From Brachybacterium sp036311905 (lineage in GTDB: Bacteria > Actinomycetota > Actinomycetes > Actinomycetales > Dermabacteraceae), in the NCBI RefSeq assembly GCF_036311905.1, contig NZ_JAZDCH010000004.1, positions 124,001 to 188,000 of the forward strand: a stretch of 64,000 bases of DNA, in the 5' to 3' direction. The number at the start of each line of letters is the position of its first letter. The first letter of the stretch is position 1. The notes below the pieces were generated by a model. It saw only the letters and a program-made list of their open reading frames with translations, did no database searches and was not told the origin of the DNA. Below are positions 44,288 through 52,462 of this stretch, piece by piece. The translations under genes were made by a program, and so were the position numbers.

Positions 44288-45003
44288 CCGCCCCAGCGGG
44301 ACGGATCGCCGCGGTCTGCACGGTCGCGCAGCTCTTCCCGGTCCCCGAGCGGGGCCTGATGAGCGGCATCGACAAGAGGCCCGTGGACGGCCCGATCCGG
44401 CTGCTGACGCACGGCGTGCTCGGCGACGTGCAGGGCGATCGCGAGCACCACGGCGGGATCTTCAAGGCCGTCTACGCCTACTCGCGAGAGGTGCGCGAGC
44501 AGTACGCGGCCGAGCGCTCGCAGGCGCTGCCCGACGGCGCCTTCGGCGAGAACCTCGTCACCGCCGGTCAGGACACCGACGGCACCGTGATCGGGGAGCG
44601 GTGGCGCATCGGGTCGGCCGAGATCGAGGCGACCTGCCCGCGCAATCCCTGCGGCACCTTCGCCGCCTGGATGGGGGACCGCCGCTGGGGCCGACGCTTC
44701 ACCGAGGGCGGCCACGCGGGCGCCTACTTCCGGGTGCTCGTCGAGGGGGAGACCCGTGCCGAGGACGCGATCGAGGTGATCTCCCGGCCCGAGCACGGTG
44801 TGAGCATCGCCGACTCCTTCCGGGGGCTGTCGCCGCAGCAGGCGCGCGCTCTGCTGGACTGGGCACAGGACACCTCCACGGTGCTCTACGACTCCCTGGT
44901 CGGCGCCGCGCAGAACGCCCTCATCCGGGCCGACGGGGACGCCCGCTTCCCGGACCGCCTGCGCTCCACCGGCCGCGGACTGGGGCTCGGGATGGGGCTG
45001 TGA
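44284..45003 (+). CDS. MOSC domain protein
   Basis: MOSC (molybdenum cofactor sulfurase C-terminal) domain protein of 239 aa, like YiiM. The conserved pattern is seen in PVDGPIRLLTHGVLGDVQGDREHHGG, then LPDGAFGENLVT, and the putative metal/sulfur-carrying Cys in EATCPRNPCGTF. YiiM-type proteins reduce N-hydroxylated compounds using molybdenum cofactor. A C-terminal helical extension (LSPQQARALLDWAQD) also matches YiiM. The GTG start overlaps the lepA stop and the gene stop overlaps the hemW start, so lepA-MOSC-hemW form one translationally coupled unit. This is an unusual insertion between lepA and hemW. Confidence 0.88.
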   Translation: MTAPAGRIAAVCTVAQLFPVPERGLMSGIDKRPVDGPIRLLTHGVLGDVQGDREHHGGIFKAVYAYSREVREQYAAERSQALPDGAFGENLVTAGQDTDGTVIGERWRIGSAEIEATCPRNPCGTFAAWMGDRRWGRRFTEGGHAGAYFRVLVEGETRAEDAIEVISRPEHGVSIADSFRGLSPQQARALLDWAQDTSTVLYDSLVGAAQNALIRADGDARFPDRLRSTGRGLGLGMGL

Positions 45004-46184
45004 CAGCCGGGACGACGGCGATGACGGAGACGGCGGGCAAGGACCTCTCCGTCTACGTCCACGTCCCCTTCTGCGCCGTGCGCTGCGGCTACTGCGACTT
45101 CAACACCTACACGGCGACCGAGCTCGGCGGCGGCGGATCTCAGCGCGAGTACCCCGACAACGCCCGGGCCGAGATGGACCTGACCCTCGCGGCGGACCGT
45201 GCGGCCGGCTACGAGTACGACGAGATCTCCACCGTCTTCTTCGGCGGCGGCACCCCCACCCTGCTGCCCGCGGACGACCTCGTCGCCATGCTCGATCACC
45301 TGCGCTCCCGGATCCCGCTCGCCCCCGGGGCAGAGGTCACCAGCGAGGCGAACCCCGACTCGGTCACCCGCGCCTCGCTCTCGCGCCTGGCCGAGGGCGG
45401 TATCACCCGCGTCTCGATCGGGATGCAGTCCGCCGTCCCCTCCGTGCTCGCGACCCTGGACCGCACCCACGACCCCGAGCGGGTGCCGCAGGTGGTGCAG
45501 TGGGCGAAGGACGCCGGGCTGCAGGTGAGCCTCGATCTGATCTACGGCACGCCCGGCGAGACCCTCGCGGATGTCGAGACCTCCGTCCGGGCGGCGCTCG
45601 CCTGTGAGGTCGACCATCTCTCCGCCTACTCTCTGATCATCGAGGGGAACACCGCGATGGCGCGGCAGCTGCGCCGTGGCGAGCTGCAGGCCCCCGACCC
45701 CGACGACATGGCCGACAAGTACGAGGTCGTCGATGATCTGGCGAGCGCGGCCGGGCTGTCCTGGTACGAAGTCTCCAACTGGGCCCGCACCTCGGAGCAC
45801 CGCTCCCGCCACAACCTCTCCTACTGGCAGGGCGGGGACTGGTGGGGGATCGGCCCCGGCGCGCACCGCCACCGCGACGGCCTGCGCTCCTGGAACGTCA
45901 AGCACCCCAGCCGCTACGCGCGGATGCTCGCCGACGGCGAGCTGCCGGTGGCCGACTCCGAGCAGGTCGCCGCTGAGGACCGCCTCGTCGAGCGGATCAT
46001 GCTCGAGCTGCGCATCGCCGATGGCCTCGCGGTCGAGGTCGTGCCCGCGGAGCGCCGGGACATGCTCGCCGTGCACCGCGACCGGGGCCATCTCGATCCC
46101 GAGGCCCTGGCGCACGGCCGGGCGGTGCTGACGCGCCCCGGGCGTCTGCTCGCCGATGCCGTGATCCGCGACCTCGTGCCCTGA
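45000..46184 (+). CDS. hemW: radical SAM heme chaperone HemW
   Basis: Radical-SAM-family protein that binds heme and is thought to insert it into respiratory enzymes; older databases call it a HemN-like coproporphyrinogen oxidase. The iron-sulfur site is CAVRCGYC (about residues 25-32, CxxxCxxC), preceded by VYVHVPF. It also shows FGGGTPTLLP, SEANPDSV and RVSIGMQS. The GTG at 45000 overlaps the MOSC stop; an ATG at 45021 is an alternative. The 394-residue length and position after lepA are typical of actinobacterial hemW. The following gene is 82 bases away with its own -10-like box. Confidence 0.92.
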   Translation: MTAGTTAMTETAGKDLSVYVHVPFCAVRCGYCDFNTYTATELGGGGSQREYPDNARAEMDLTLAADRAAGYEYDEISTVFFGGGTPTLLPADDLVAMLDHLRSRIPLAPGAEVTSEANPDSVTRASLSRLAEGGITRVSIGMQSAVPSVLATLDRTHDPERVPQVVQWAKDAGLQVSLDLIYGTPGETLADVETSVRAALACEVDHLSAYSLIIEGNTAMARQLRRGELQAPDPDDMADKYEVVDDLASAAGLSWYEVSNWARTSEHRSRHNLSYWQGGDWWGIGPGAHRHRDGLRSWNVKHPSRYARMLADGELPVADSEQVAAEDRLVERIMLELRIADGLAVEVVPAERRDMLAVHRDRGHLDPEALAHGRAVLTRPGRLLADAVIRDLVP

Positions 46185-46254
46185 GCCCGTGGTCGGTCGT
46201 CGCCGCCGGGACACCGATGCGTCGGAACCGGTGGCTGCCGGATCCGTCGGCGCG

Positions 46255-46260
46255 CAGACT
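46255..46260 (+). promoter_or_regulatory. -10-like box CAGACT for the DUF1801 gene
   Basis: Ends six bases before the ATG at 46267, the same hexamer and spacing as at 14644. Confidence 0.4.
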
Positions 46261-46266
46261 GGCTCC

Positions 46267-46653
46267 ATGACGCCTGCGACCGGATCCCGCCCGACCACGA
46301 TCGACGGGTACCTCGACGCGCTCGAGGAGCCCGCGCTCAGCCGGATGCGCGCGCTGCGGGCCCTGGTGCGCGAGGAGCTACCCGAGGCGACCGAGGCGAT
46401 CAAGTGGGGAGCGCCCGCCTTCCTCCACCCGCGCGGCACCATCCTGCTCGTCGTCAGCGCACATCGCGCCCATGCGAACTTCACCGTGACCCCGAGCGCC
46501 AAGGAGGCGTTGGCCTCCGAGCTCCAGGGGCTCGAGACTGGGAAGGGCAGCGTGAAACTGCCGTACGCGGATCCGCTCCCGGAGCAGGTGCTGCGTCGCC
46601 TCGCCCGGCGCCGTCTCGCCGAGTTCGAGGAGGACGCCGTCCCCTGGATGTGA
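46267..46653 (+). CDS. DUF1801 domain protein
   Basis: Small soluble protein of 128 aa matching the DUF1801 (YdhG-like) fold. The pattern is TIDGYLDALEEPALSRMRALR, then EELPEATEAIKWGAPAF and a C-terminal LETGKGSVKLPYADPLP. The family is structurally akin to frataxin-like proteins, and some are annotated as iron chaperones, but this is not established here. The ATG is six bases after a -10-like CAGACT. It ends 56 bases before a strong hairpin shared with the converging DUF4870 gene. Confidence 0.82.
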   Translation: MTPATGSRPTTIDGYLDALEEPALSRMRALRALVREELPEATEAIKWGAPAFLHPRGTILLVVSAHRAHANFTVTPSAKEALASELQGLETGKGSVKLPYADPLPEQVLRRLARRRLAEFEEDAVPWM

Positions 46654-46709
46654 CGCGCCGCGGCGGAGCGACGCGTCCGCCTGTGGCCGTGCGGCACGAC
46701 CGACCACAG

Positions 46710-46751
46710 CGACGAGCCCCCGCGACCCTGTCGGGTCCCGGGGGCTCGTCG
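46710..46751. terminator. hairpin between convergent genes
   Basis: A 19-pair stem (46710-46728 with 46733-46751, one mismatch) with a 4-base loop between the DUF1801 and DUF4870 genes. Confidence 0.8.
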
Positions 46752-46791
46752 TGCTCGGCGGAGCGGACTGCTCAGCGTGCGGAGCGGGCGA

Positions 46792-47529
46792 TCACTTCAC
46801 GAGGCGGATGTTCAGCGGGTAGTTCCACCATTCGCCCTGGTTCGCCTTCACGGCGCCCAGGATCGCGAAGACGATGTGCAGGATGGCCGGCACGGCAACG
46901 AGCACATACAGCACCGAGCCGATGCCGAAGGTGACGATCGCGATGATCGTGATGACGATGCTCAGCGCGATCTCGGCGATGAACACGGCGATCGCGGCGT
47001 TCAGAGCCTCCGCGGCGTTGAAACGGATGAAGCGGTTGCGGTCCTTGTAGACCAGGAAGATGATCAGCGGCCCGAGCCATCCGAGGAATCCGGCGCCGAT
47101 CACGTAGCCGACGATCGTGGAGAGCTGCGCGAACATCGACCACAGCTTGGCGTCCGAGTCGCTCGCGGGCTGACCGGGAAGCGGGCCGGGGTAGACGCCC
47201 TTGATATGGGCGGGGGCCTGGTCGAAGGACATGGGGGCTCCTGAGGAGGGCGGGACGGGCTGGGTGGGCTGCTGCGGGGCGTCGCCGTAGGGCGCGCTCC
47301 CGGACGGGGCGCCGCCCGCGGGGGCGGCGTACGGATCGGCCGACGGGGCGGGGGTCTGCGGCGCCGCGGCGTACGGATCGGCCGCCGCGGGCGCTGTGGA
47401 GGGCTCCGCCGACGGGGCGGGCTCGGCCGAGGCCCCGACGGGCTGGGTGGATGCGGCCGGGAACTCCGGTGCGGCGGAGGCCTCGGACTCGCGGGCGAAG
47501 GGATCGTGCGGGTGCTCGGACTGGTTCAT
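46792..47529 (-). CDS. DUF4870 domain membrane protein
   Basis: Membrane protein of 245 aa. The N-terminal ~130 residues are Pro/Ala/Ser/Tyr-rich and disordered, with repeated DPYA and APS-like segments. The C-terminal DUF4870 part has three to four membrane helices with SDAKLWSMFAQLSTIVGYV, FLVYKDRNRFIRFNAAEALN and the end region FAILGAVKANQGEWWNYPL, all family-typical. The role is unknown. The start ATG at 47529 has GGAAGAG seven bases upstream. It converges on the DUF1801 gene over the hairpin at 46710-46751. Confidence 0.85.
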   Translation of the reverse strand: MNQSEHPHDPFARESEASAAPEFPAASTQPVGASAEPAPSAEPSTAPAAADPYAAAPQTPAPSADPYAAPAGGAPSGSAPYGDAPQQPTQPVPPSSGAPMSFDQAPAHIKGVYPGPLPGQPASDSDAKLWSMFAQLSTIVGYVIGAGFLGWLGPLIIFLVYKDRNRFIRFNAAEALNAAIAVFIAEIALSIVITIIAIVTFGIGSVLYVLVAVPAILHIVFAILGAVKANQGEWWNYPLNIRLVK

Positions 47530-47625
47530 CGTGGACTCTTCCCTCGGGCCGACCCGGATGGACCGGCGGTTGTGCGATGTGGCCAGCCTAACGACCGCTC
47601 TGCGCGTCGTCACCGGGGTGGGCCT

Positions 47626-47664
47626 CCCCGGTCACCGGGGGTTTTCCCCCGCGACCTTCGTCGC
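47626..47664 (-). terminator. clustered small hairpins after the DUF3097 gene
   Basis: Three small stems lie in a row: GCGAC-loop-GTCGC (47651-47664), a GGGGG-AAAA-CCCCC hairpin on the minus strand, and CCCCGG-TGA-CCGGGG (47626-47640). They fall between the DUF3097 stop and the DUF4870 start on the same strand. Confidence 0.4.
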
Positions 47665-47675
47665 GCCCCGGGCGT

Positions 47676-48560
47676 TCAGTCCACGGTCACGAAGTCGATG
47701 AGCTCCTCGATGCGCCCGGACAGCGTCGGCTCGACATCGGCGTAGGAGCGCACGGTCTCGAGGATCCGCTTCCAGCCGAGGCCCACGTCGTGCTTGTCCC
47801 CGTGCGGCCAGCCGAGGGCGGTGAGGGTCCCGATCTTGATGTCGGTGCCCTTGGGGACGTGGGGCCACCGGTCGAGGCCCACGCGAGCGGGCTTCACGGC
47901 CTGCCAGACGTCCACGTACGGGTGGCCGAGCACGATCACGTTCCCCGCCGCACCGGGCAGGCGCATCACCTGCTGCGCGATGCGCGACTCCTTGGAGCCG
48001 GGCACCAGGTGGTCCACCAGGATCCCGAGGCGCCGGGTGGGGGAGGGAGCGAACTCCTGCACCCGCTCGACGAGGTTGTCGGCGCCCTCCAGCTGCTCGA
48101 CGACGACGCCCTCGATGCGCAGGTCGTGGCCCCACACCTTCTGCACCAGCTCGGCGTCATGGGTGCCCTCGACCCAGATCCGGGAGGCGCGGGCGGTACG
48201 GGCCCGCGCGCCCTCGACGTACACCGAGCCGCTCGCGGAGCGCTTGCGCACGGGCGCCTGCTGGGCGACGGCCCGGGTGAGCACCACGGGCTTCCCGTCG
48301 ATCATGAATCCGGGACCCAGCGGGAAGGTGCGGCGCACGCCGCGGCCGTCCTCGAGCTCGACCACGAGCTCCCCGGCGATCTTCTCGACCCGGGTCACCG
48401 CCCCGGTGAAGCCGGTCGAGGCCTCCTCGACCACGAGATCCTTGCGGGCGGGCACCTCGGTCGCGACGGGGCGGCGGCGATGGTGGGCGGGCGGGGTCGA
48501 GGACAGCACGTCTCGGCCGTACCGGTCGGGGAAGGAGGAGGCTGCAGGCACGCCCGGCAC
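47676..48560 (-). CDS. DUF3097 family protein
   Basis: Actinobacterial protein of 294 aa of the DUF3097 family. The pattern includes YGRDVLSS near the start, GAVTRVEKIAGELVVELEDGRG, the motif RIWVEGTHDAELVQKVWGHDLR (resembling a TOPRIM-like acidic core), and the end region DIKIGTLTALGWPHGDKHDVGLGW. The function is unknown, but the E...D-x-D-like arrangement with HLVPGSKESRI suggests nucleic acid or phosphate chemistry; this is inference. The GTG at 48560 (with GGGGG four bases upstream) or the GTG at 48551 may be the start. It is divergent from the CIRCE-controlled hrcA gene. Confidence 0.82.
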   Translation of the reverse strand: MPGVPAASSFPDRYGRDVLSSTPPAHHRRRPVATEVPARKDLVVEEASTGFTGAVTRVEKIAGELVVELEDGRGVRRTFPLGPGFMIDGKPVVLTRAVAQQAPVRKRSASGSVYVEGARARTARASRIWVEGTHDAELVQKVWGHDLRIEGVVVEQLEGADNLVERVQEFAPSPTRRLGILVDHLVPGSKESRIAQQVMRLPGAAGNVIVLGHPYVDVWQAVKPARVGLDRWPHVPKGTDIKIGTLTALGWPHGDKHDVGLGWKRILETVRSYADVEPTLSGRIEELIDFVTVD

Positions 48561-48612
48561 GATACCCCCGTGGCGAACGCCTCCCGGGGAGCACCGCGCG
48601 GGGCGCGTAGGA

Positions 48613-48639
48613 TTGGCACTCGGCGGCCCCAAGTGCCAG
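48613..48639 (+). promoter_or_regulatory. CIRCE element (HrcA operator)
   Basis: TTGGCACTC, nine bases, AAGTGCCAG. It matches the CIRCE consensus (TTAGCACTC-N9-GAGTGCTAA) in layout and spacing, with compensating changes in both arms. A -10-like TAGGAT (48608-48613) abuts it, so HrcA binding would block the hrcA transcription start. This supports heat-shock autoregulation of hrcA-dnaJ. Confidence 0.8.
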
Positions 48640-48740
48640 CCCCGTCGGCCGTCCGACGGGTCCGCACCGCGGCCCGCCCGCAGCACAGCACATCGGAGCC
48701 AAAGCACATCGGACCCACAGCGGGTCCCCGCCCGTCGGAG

Positions 48741-49751
48741 GTGAGAGGAACGGACAGCCGCAAGCTGCAGATCCTCGGCGCCATCGTCGAGGACTACGTC
48801 GCCACCCGCGAACCCGTCGGGTCGAAGTCCCTGCTGGAGCGCCACGAGCTCGGCGTCTCCGCCGCGACGGTGCGCAACGACATGTCCGCCCTCGAGGAGG
48901 AGGGGCTGATCCACCAGCCCCACACCTCCGCGGGCCGCGTCCCCACGGACAAGGGCTACCGGACCTTCGTCGACCACGTCGCGACGGTCAAGCCGCTCTC
49001 GGTGCCCGAGCGCCGCGCGATCCACGCCCTGCTCGAGCAGTCCGGGGACGTCGAGGAGCTCCTCGCCCGCACGGTGCGCCTGCTCGCGCAGCTCACCCAG
49101 CAAGTCGCGATGGTGCAGTACCCGGCCCGCCGGCAGGCTCGGGTGCGCCACGTCGAGCTGGTCAAGGTCGCCGAGTCCCTGCTGCTGGTGGTGCTGATCC
49201 TCGAGTCGGGCCGCGTGGACCAGCGCACCATCCCGGTGACCCCGGGGCGCGACGCCGAGTACTACGCCGGTCTGCGCGATGCGCTGAACCGCACCGTCGC
49301 GGGGCGCGAGGTCACCGACCTCTCCGCCCCGCTCGGGGACCTGCTAGAGACCGTCAGCCGCCCGGACCGCGACTCCGCCCGTGAGGTCGCCGAGGCGCTC
49401 ATCGCCCTCGCCGCGGCCCGAGTCGAGGACCGGATCATGCTCGCGGGCACCGCGAACCTGGCCCGCAGCGCGGAGGACTTCGCCCGCGACGTCGAGCCCC
49501 TGCTGGACGTCCTCGAGGAGCAGCTGGTGCTGCTGCGGCTGTTCACCGAGATGCACGCCTCGCCGGGCGCGGTCGAGGTCCGCATCGGATCCGAGCTGCG
49601 CGAGTCCGCGCTGACCCAGGCCGCGGTGGTCGGGGCCGGCTACGGCGCGGGCTCCCATCTGGCGATCCTCGGCCCCTCCCGGATGGACTACGTCACCGGC
49701 ATCTCCACGGTGCAGGCGATCGCGCGGTACGTGTCGCGCTACCTCGAGTGA
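48741..49751 (+). CDS. hrcA: heat-inducible transcription repressor HrcA
   Basis: Represses heat-shock genes by binding CIRCE elements. The 336-residue protein has the N-terminal winged helix (LQILGAIVEDYVATREPVGSK, then LGVSAATVRNDMSALEEEGLI and HTSAGRVPTDKGYR) and a C-terminal GAF-like dimerisation domain ending in MDYVTGISTVQAIARYVSRYL. A CIRCE site lies ~100 bases upstream. The GTG at 48741 is the first usable in-frame start, though its ribosome-binding site is poor (GGAG immediately before it), so the start may be slightly off. dnaJ follows 67 bases later. Confidence 0.95.
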   Translation: MRGTDSRKLQILGAIVEDYVATREPVGSKSLLERHELGVSAATVRNDMSALEEEGLIHQPHTSAGRVPTDKGYRTFVDHVATVKPLSVPERRAIHALLEQSGDVEELLARTVRLLAQLTQQVAMVQYPARRQARVRHVELVKVAESLLLVVLILESGRVDQRTIPVTPGRDAEYYAGLRDALNRTVAGREVTDLSAPLGDLLETVSRPDRDSAREVAEALIALAAARVEDRIMLAGTANLARSAEDFARDVEPLLDVLEEQLVLLRLFTEMHASPGAVEVRIGSELRESALTQAAVVGAGYGAGSHLAILGPSRMDYVTGISTVQAIARYVSRYLE

Positions 49752-49818
49752 TCGCCGTGCGGAGGTCCGTCTCCGCCCCTCTGTCTCTGCTCCCACCCAC
49801 ACCGCAAGGACCCAACTG

Positions 49819-50949
49819 GTGAACGACGACTACTACGAGCTCCTCGGCGTCTCCCGCGACGCCTCGACCGAGGAGATCAAGAAGGCCTACCGCAAGCTCG
49901 CGCGCAGCCTCCACCCCGACGTCAACCCCGATCCCGAGGCGGCGGAGACCTTCAAGAAGGTGTCCCAGGCCTACGAGACGCTGTCCCATGCGGACAAGCG
50001 CCGTCAGTACGACATGGGCGGCGGCCCGGGCATGGGCGGCGGCTTCCCCGGCGGTTTCGGCGGCGGCGCCGGCTTCGACATGGGCGACATCTTCGACATG
50101 TTCGCGGGCGCCGCCGGCATGCGCGGCCGCGGCCAGGGCCCCGTGCCCCGGCAGCGCCGCGGCGGCGACGTGCTGCGCCGCATCCGCATCGACCTGCGCG
50201 ACGTCGTCTTCGGCACCGAGCAGAAGGTCACCTTCCGCACGGCGGCGCTGTGCGAGCGCTGCTCCGGCTCCTGCTGCGAGCCGGGCACCAGCCCCACCCG
50301 CTGCACCGCCTGCAACGGCTCCGGTCATGTGCAGCGCGTCGCCCAGTCGCTGCTGGGCCAGATGGTCACCATGGCGCCCTGCCCCACCTGCGGCGGGCAC
50401 GGCGACGTCATCGAGTCTCCCTGCACCGGATGCTCCGGGCACGGCCGCACGGCTTCCGACCGCGAGGTCACCGTGCGCGTCCCCTCCGGCGTCGAGCACG
50501 GCACCCGCATCCAGCTGCGCGGTGAGGGCGAGGTCGGCGAGGCCGGCGGACCCTCCGGCGACCTGTTCGTGGAGCTCTCCGTCTCCGAGCACGAGACCTT
50601 CGACCGCGACGGCGACGACCTCGTCACCACGATCGCCGTGCCGATGACCTCGGCGGCGCTCGGCGCGACCGTCCCGCTCGAGACCTTCGACGGCATCCAG
50701 GAGATCGACGTGAAGCCCGGCTCGCAGCCCGGCGACCAGATCACCCTCAAGGGCCTCGGGGTCACCCCGCTGCGGCGTGAGCGCCGCGGCGACATCCGGG
50801 TGGTCCTCGACGTCGACGTCCCCACCTCGCTCAGCGACGAGGAGCGTTCGCTGCTCGAGCAGCTCGCGGCGCTGCGGGGCGACGAGACCACGCGCAAGAA
50901 GGGCCACGGCCCCTTCGCGAAGCTCCGTGACCGCCTGCGCGACCTCTGA
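49819..50949 (+). CDS. dnaJ: chaperone DnaJ (DnaJ2, hrcA-linked)
   Basis: Hsp40 co-chaperone that stimulates DnaK. Order of parts: J-domain with HPD at residues 32-34, a Gly/Phe/Met-rich region (67-105), a zinc-finger region with four motifs (about 145-209), and two substrate-binding domains. Three motifs are normal (CTACNGSG, CPTCGGHG, CTGCSGHG). The first reads CERCSGSC, with Cys replacing the last Gly; both metal-binding Cys remain. Length 376 aa is normal. In actinobacteria the hrcA-linked copy is usually the second DnaJ. The GTG start lies 67 bases after hrcA, so both are under CIRCE control. Confidence 0.95.
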   Translation: MNDDYYELLGVSRDASTEEIKKAYRKLARSLHPDVNPDPEAAETFKKVSQAYETLSHADKRRQYDMGGGPGMGGGFPGGFGGGAGFDMGDIFDMFAGAAGMRGRGQGPVPRQRRGGDVLRRIRIDLRDVVFGTEQKVTFRTAALCERCSGSCCEPGTSPTRCTACNGSGHVQRVAQSLLGQMVTMAPCPTCGGHGDVIESPCTGCSGHGRTASDREVTVRVPSGVEHGTRIQLRGEGEVGEAGGPSGDLFVELSVSEHETFDRDGDDLVTTIAVPMTSAALGATVPLETFDGIQEIDVKPGSQPGDQITLKGLGVTPLRRERRGDIRVVLDVDVPTSLSDEERSLLEQLAALRGDETTRKKGHGPFAKLRDRLRDL

Positions 50950-50965
50950 GCGGAGCACCGCGCCG

Positions 50966-51754
50966 ATGCCCACGACCCCGCCCGGCTTCCTGATCCTCGA
51001 CGACGCCCTCGCGGGCGCGCGCGAGGGCGATGCCCTCCTGCTCGCGGGGGAGGAGGGGCGGCATGCCGCGAAGGTCGCCCGGATCGGCGCGGGGGAGCGG
51101 GTCCTGCTCACCGACGCCCCGGGCCGCCAGGTCCTCGCCGAGGTGACCACCGCCCGCAAGGAGCAGCTGGATCTGCGCCTGCTCGCCGACCCGAGCCCGG
51201 GGATCCAGCGCCTGCCGCGGCTCACCCTGGTCCAGGCCCTCGCCACCGGCGGCCGCGACGAGCAGGCCGTGGAGTCCGCGACCGAGCTCGGTGCGGACCG
51301 CCTCGTCCCCTGGATCGCCCAGCGCTCGGTCTCCGTGTGGCGCGGGGAGAAGCTCGCCAAGGGGCGGGCGAAGTGGGAGGGGACCGTTCGAGCCGCGGTC
51401 AAGCAGTGCCGCCGCCCGGGGATCCCGGAGGTGGCCGAGGCGGTGACCACCGCCCGGCTCGTCGAGGACCTGCGTGAGCGCTCGGCCGACAGCGCCCTGG
51501 TGCTGGTGCTGCACGAGCAGGAGTCCGTCTCGCTGATGACCCTCGCCGAAGAGCTGCGCGGCGCGAGCGAGGCCGGCGTCGAGGAGATCGTGGTGGTCGT
51601 CGGCCCCGAAGGCGGTATCGACGAGACCGAGCTGGACGCGCTGCGCGGAACCGGTGCCCGCAGCGTGCTGCTCGGCCCCGAGGTGCTGCGCTCCTCGACG
51701 GCGGGCCCCGCCGCTCTCGCCGTGCTCAGCGCGCTCGTCGGCCGCTGGGGCTGA
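50966..51754 (+). CDS. rsmE: 16S rRNA m3U1498 methyltransferase
   Basis: SPOUT-class methyltransferase of 262 aa that methylates U1498 in 16S rRNA. It has a PUA-like N-terminal part (EEGRHAAKVARIGAGERVLLTDAPGR) and the trefoil-knot C-terminal part with QAVESATELGADRLVPW, AVKQCRRPGIPEV and the SAM-binding IVVVVGPEGGIDETELDAL and SVLLGPEVLRSSTA. Length and gene order (dnaJ-rsmE-HIT-phoH) are typical of actinobacteria. The ATG at 50966 is 16 bases after dnaJ, so the two are probably co-transcribed. A strong hairpin follows the stop. Confidence 0.95.
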   Translation: MPTTPPGFLILDDALAGAREGDALLLAGEEGRHAAKVARIGAGERVLLTDAPGRQVLAEVTTARKEQLDLRLLADPSPGIQRLPRLTLVQALATGGRDEQAVESATELGADRLVPWIAQRSVSVWRGEKLAKGRAKWEGTVRAAVKQCRRPGIPEVAEAVTTARLVEDLRERSADSALVLVLHEQESVSLMTLAEELRGASEAGVEEIVVVVGPEGGIDETELDALRGTGARSVLLGPEVLRSSTAGPAALAVLSALVGRWG

Positions 51755-51787
51755 TCCGCCGGATCGCTCCGGGCCCCCGGAGACGAC

Positions 51788-51818
51788 GGAGCGCGCCCGG
51801 CAGGACCGGGCGCGCTCC
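51788..51818. terminator. hairpin between convergent genes
   Basis: A perfect 13-pair stem (51788-51800 with 51806-51818) and 5-base loop after rsmE, before the 3' end of the FMN reductase. Confidence 0.8.
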
Positions 51819-51833
51819 GAGGGGGATCTGGGG

Positions 51834-52385
51834 TCAGGCGGAGACGCTCTGCAGCTCCCCGACCTTCGACGCGACGGTCTCGAGGGCGGCGCGCAGGGCG
51901 GCGGTCCGCTCCTCGCGCACGAACAGCTCCCCCTCGACGGAGAGGTCCTCACGGAAGCCGAGGCCCACCGAGGCGACGACGTCGGCATCGACCCGGACCA
52001 TGAGCGTCTCGAGCAGCGGGAGCACCTCGCCCGCATCGGCCCAGCCGTAGCCGACGAGGACCACGGGGAGGTCCTTCCACTCGGCGTAGAGGTAGTCGAT
52101 GGCGTTCTTCAGCGCACCCGGGTAGGAGCCGTTGTACTGCGGGGTGAGGATCACCAGGGCGTCGAGCGCGGTGACGCGGTCGGCCCACGCCTGACCGTGC
52201 GCGGTGGTCTTCTCGGCACCGGACTTGGGGCTGGCCGGCTCGTCGAACGCGGGCAGCGCGATCTGCGCGAGATCGAGGTGCTCGATCTCGAAGTGATCGC
52301 CGGCGAGGGACTCGACCCACTGGGAGACGGGGCCGGCCACGCGACCGGGGCGGGCGGAGGAGGTGAGGATTCCGAGAGTCGTCAT
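51834..52385 (-). CDS. NADPH-dependent FMN reductase family protein
   Basis: Flavodoxin-fold reductase of 183 aa. Signature parts are the phosphate loop LTSSARPGRVAGPV near the N-terminus, and LVILTPQYNGSYPGALKNAIDYL in the middle, the family's flavin-binding motif. It transfers electrons from NAD(P)H to FMN or quinones; the physiological acceptor is unknown. It breaks the usual rsmE-HIT order by lying on the opposite strand between them. It shares a 77-base divergent region with the HIT gene, and its upstream sequence (TTGTTGAAACT) is AT-rich for this genome, but no operator was defined. Confidence 0.88.
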   Translation of the reverse strand: MTTLGILTSSARPGRVAGPVSQWVESLAGDHFEIEHLDLAQIALPAFDEPASPKSGAEKTTAHGQAWADRVTALDALVILTPQYNGSYPGALKNAIDYLYAEWKDLPVVLVGYGWADAGEVLPLLETLMVRVDADVVASVGLGFREDLSVEGELFVREERTAALRAALETVASKVGELQSVSA

Positions 52386-52449
52386 AGTTTCAACAACATC
52401 TCACAGTCGGCCGGTGATTCCGCGAACTGTGGCGACATGTGTCACGCCG

Positions 52450-52455
52450 TAGACT
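52450..52455 (+). promoter_or_regulatory. -10 box TAGACT for HIT-phoH-ybeY-corC-era
   Basis: Ends seven bases before the ATG of the HIT gene; predicts a leaderless operon transcript. Confidence 0.5.
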
Positions 52456-52462
52456 CGATGCC

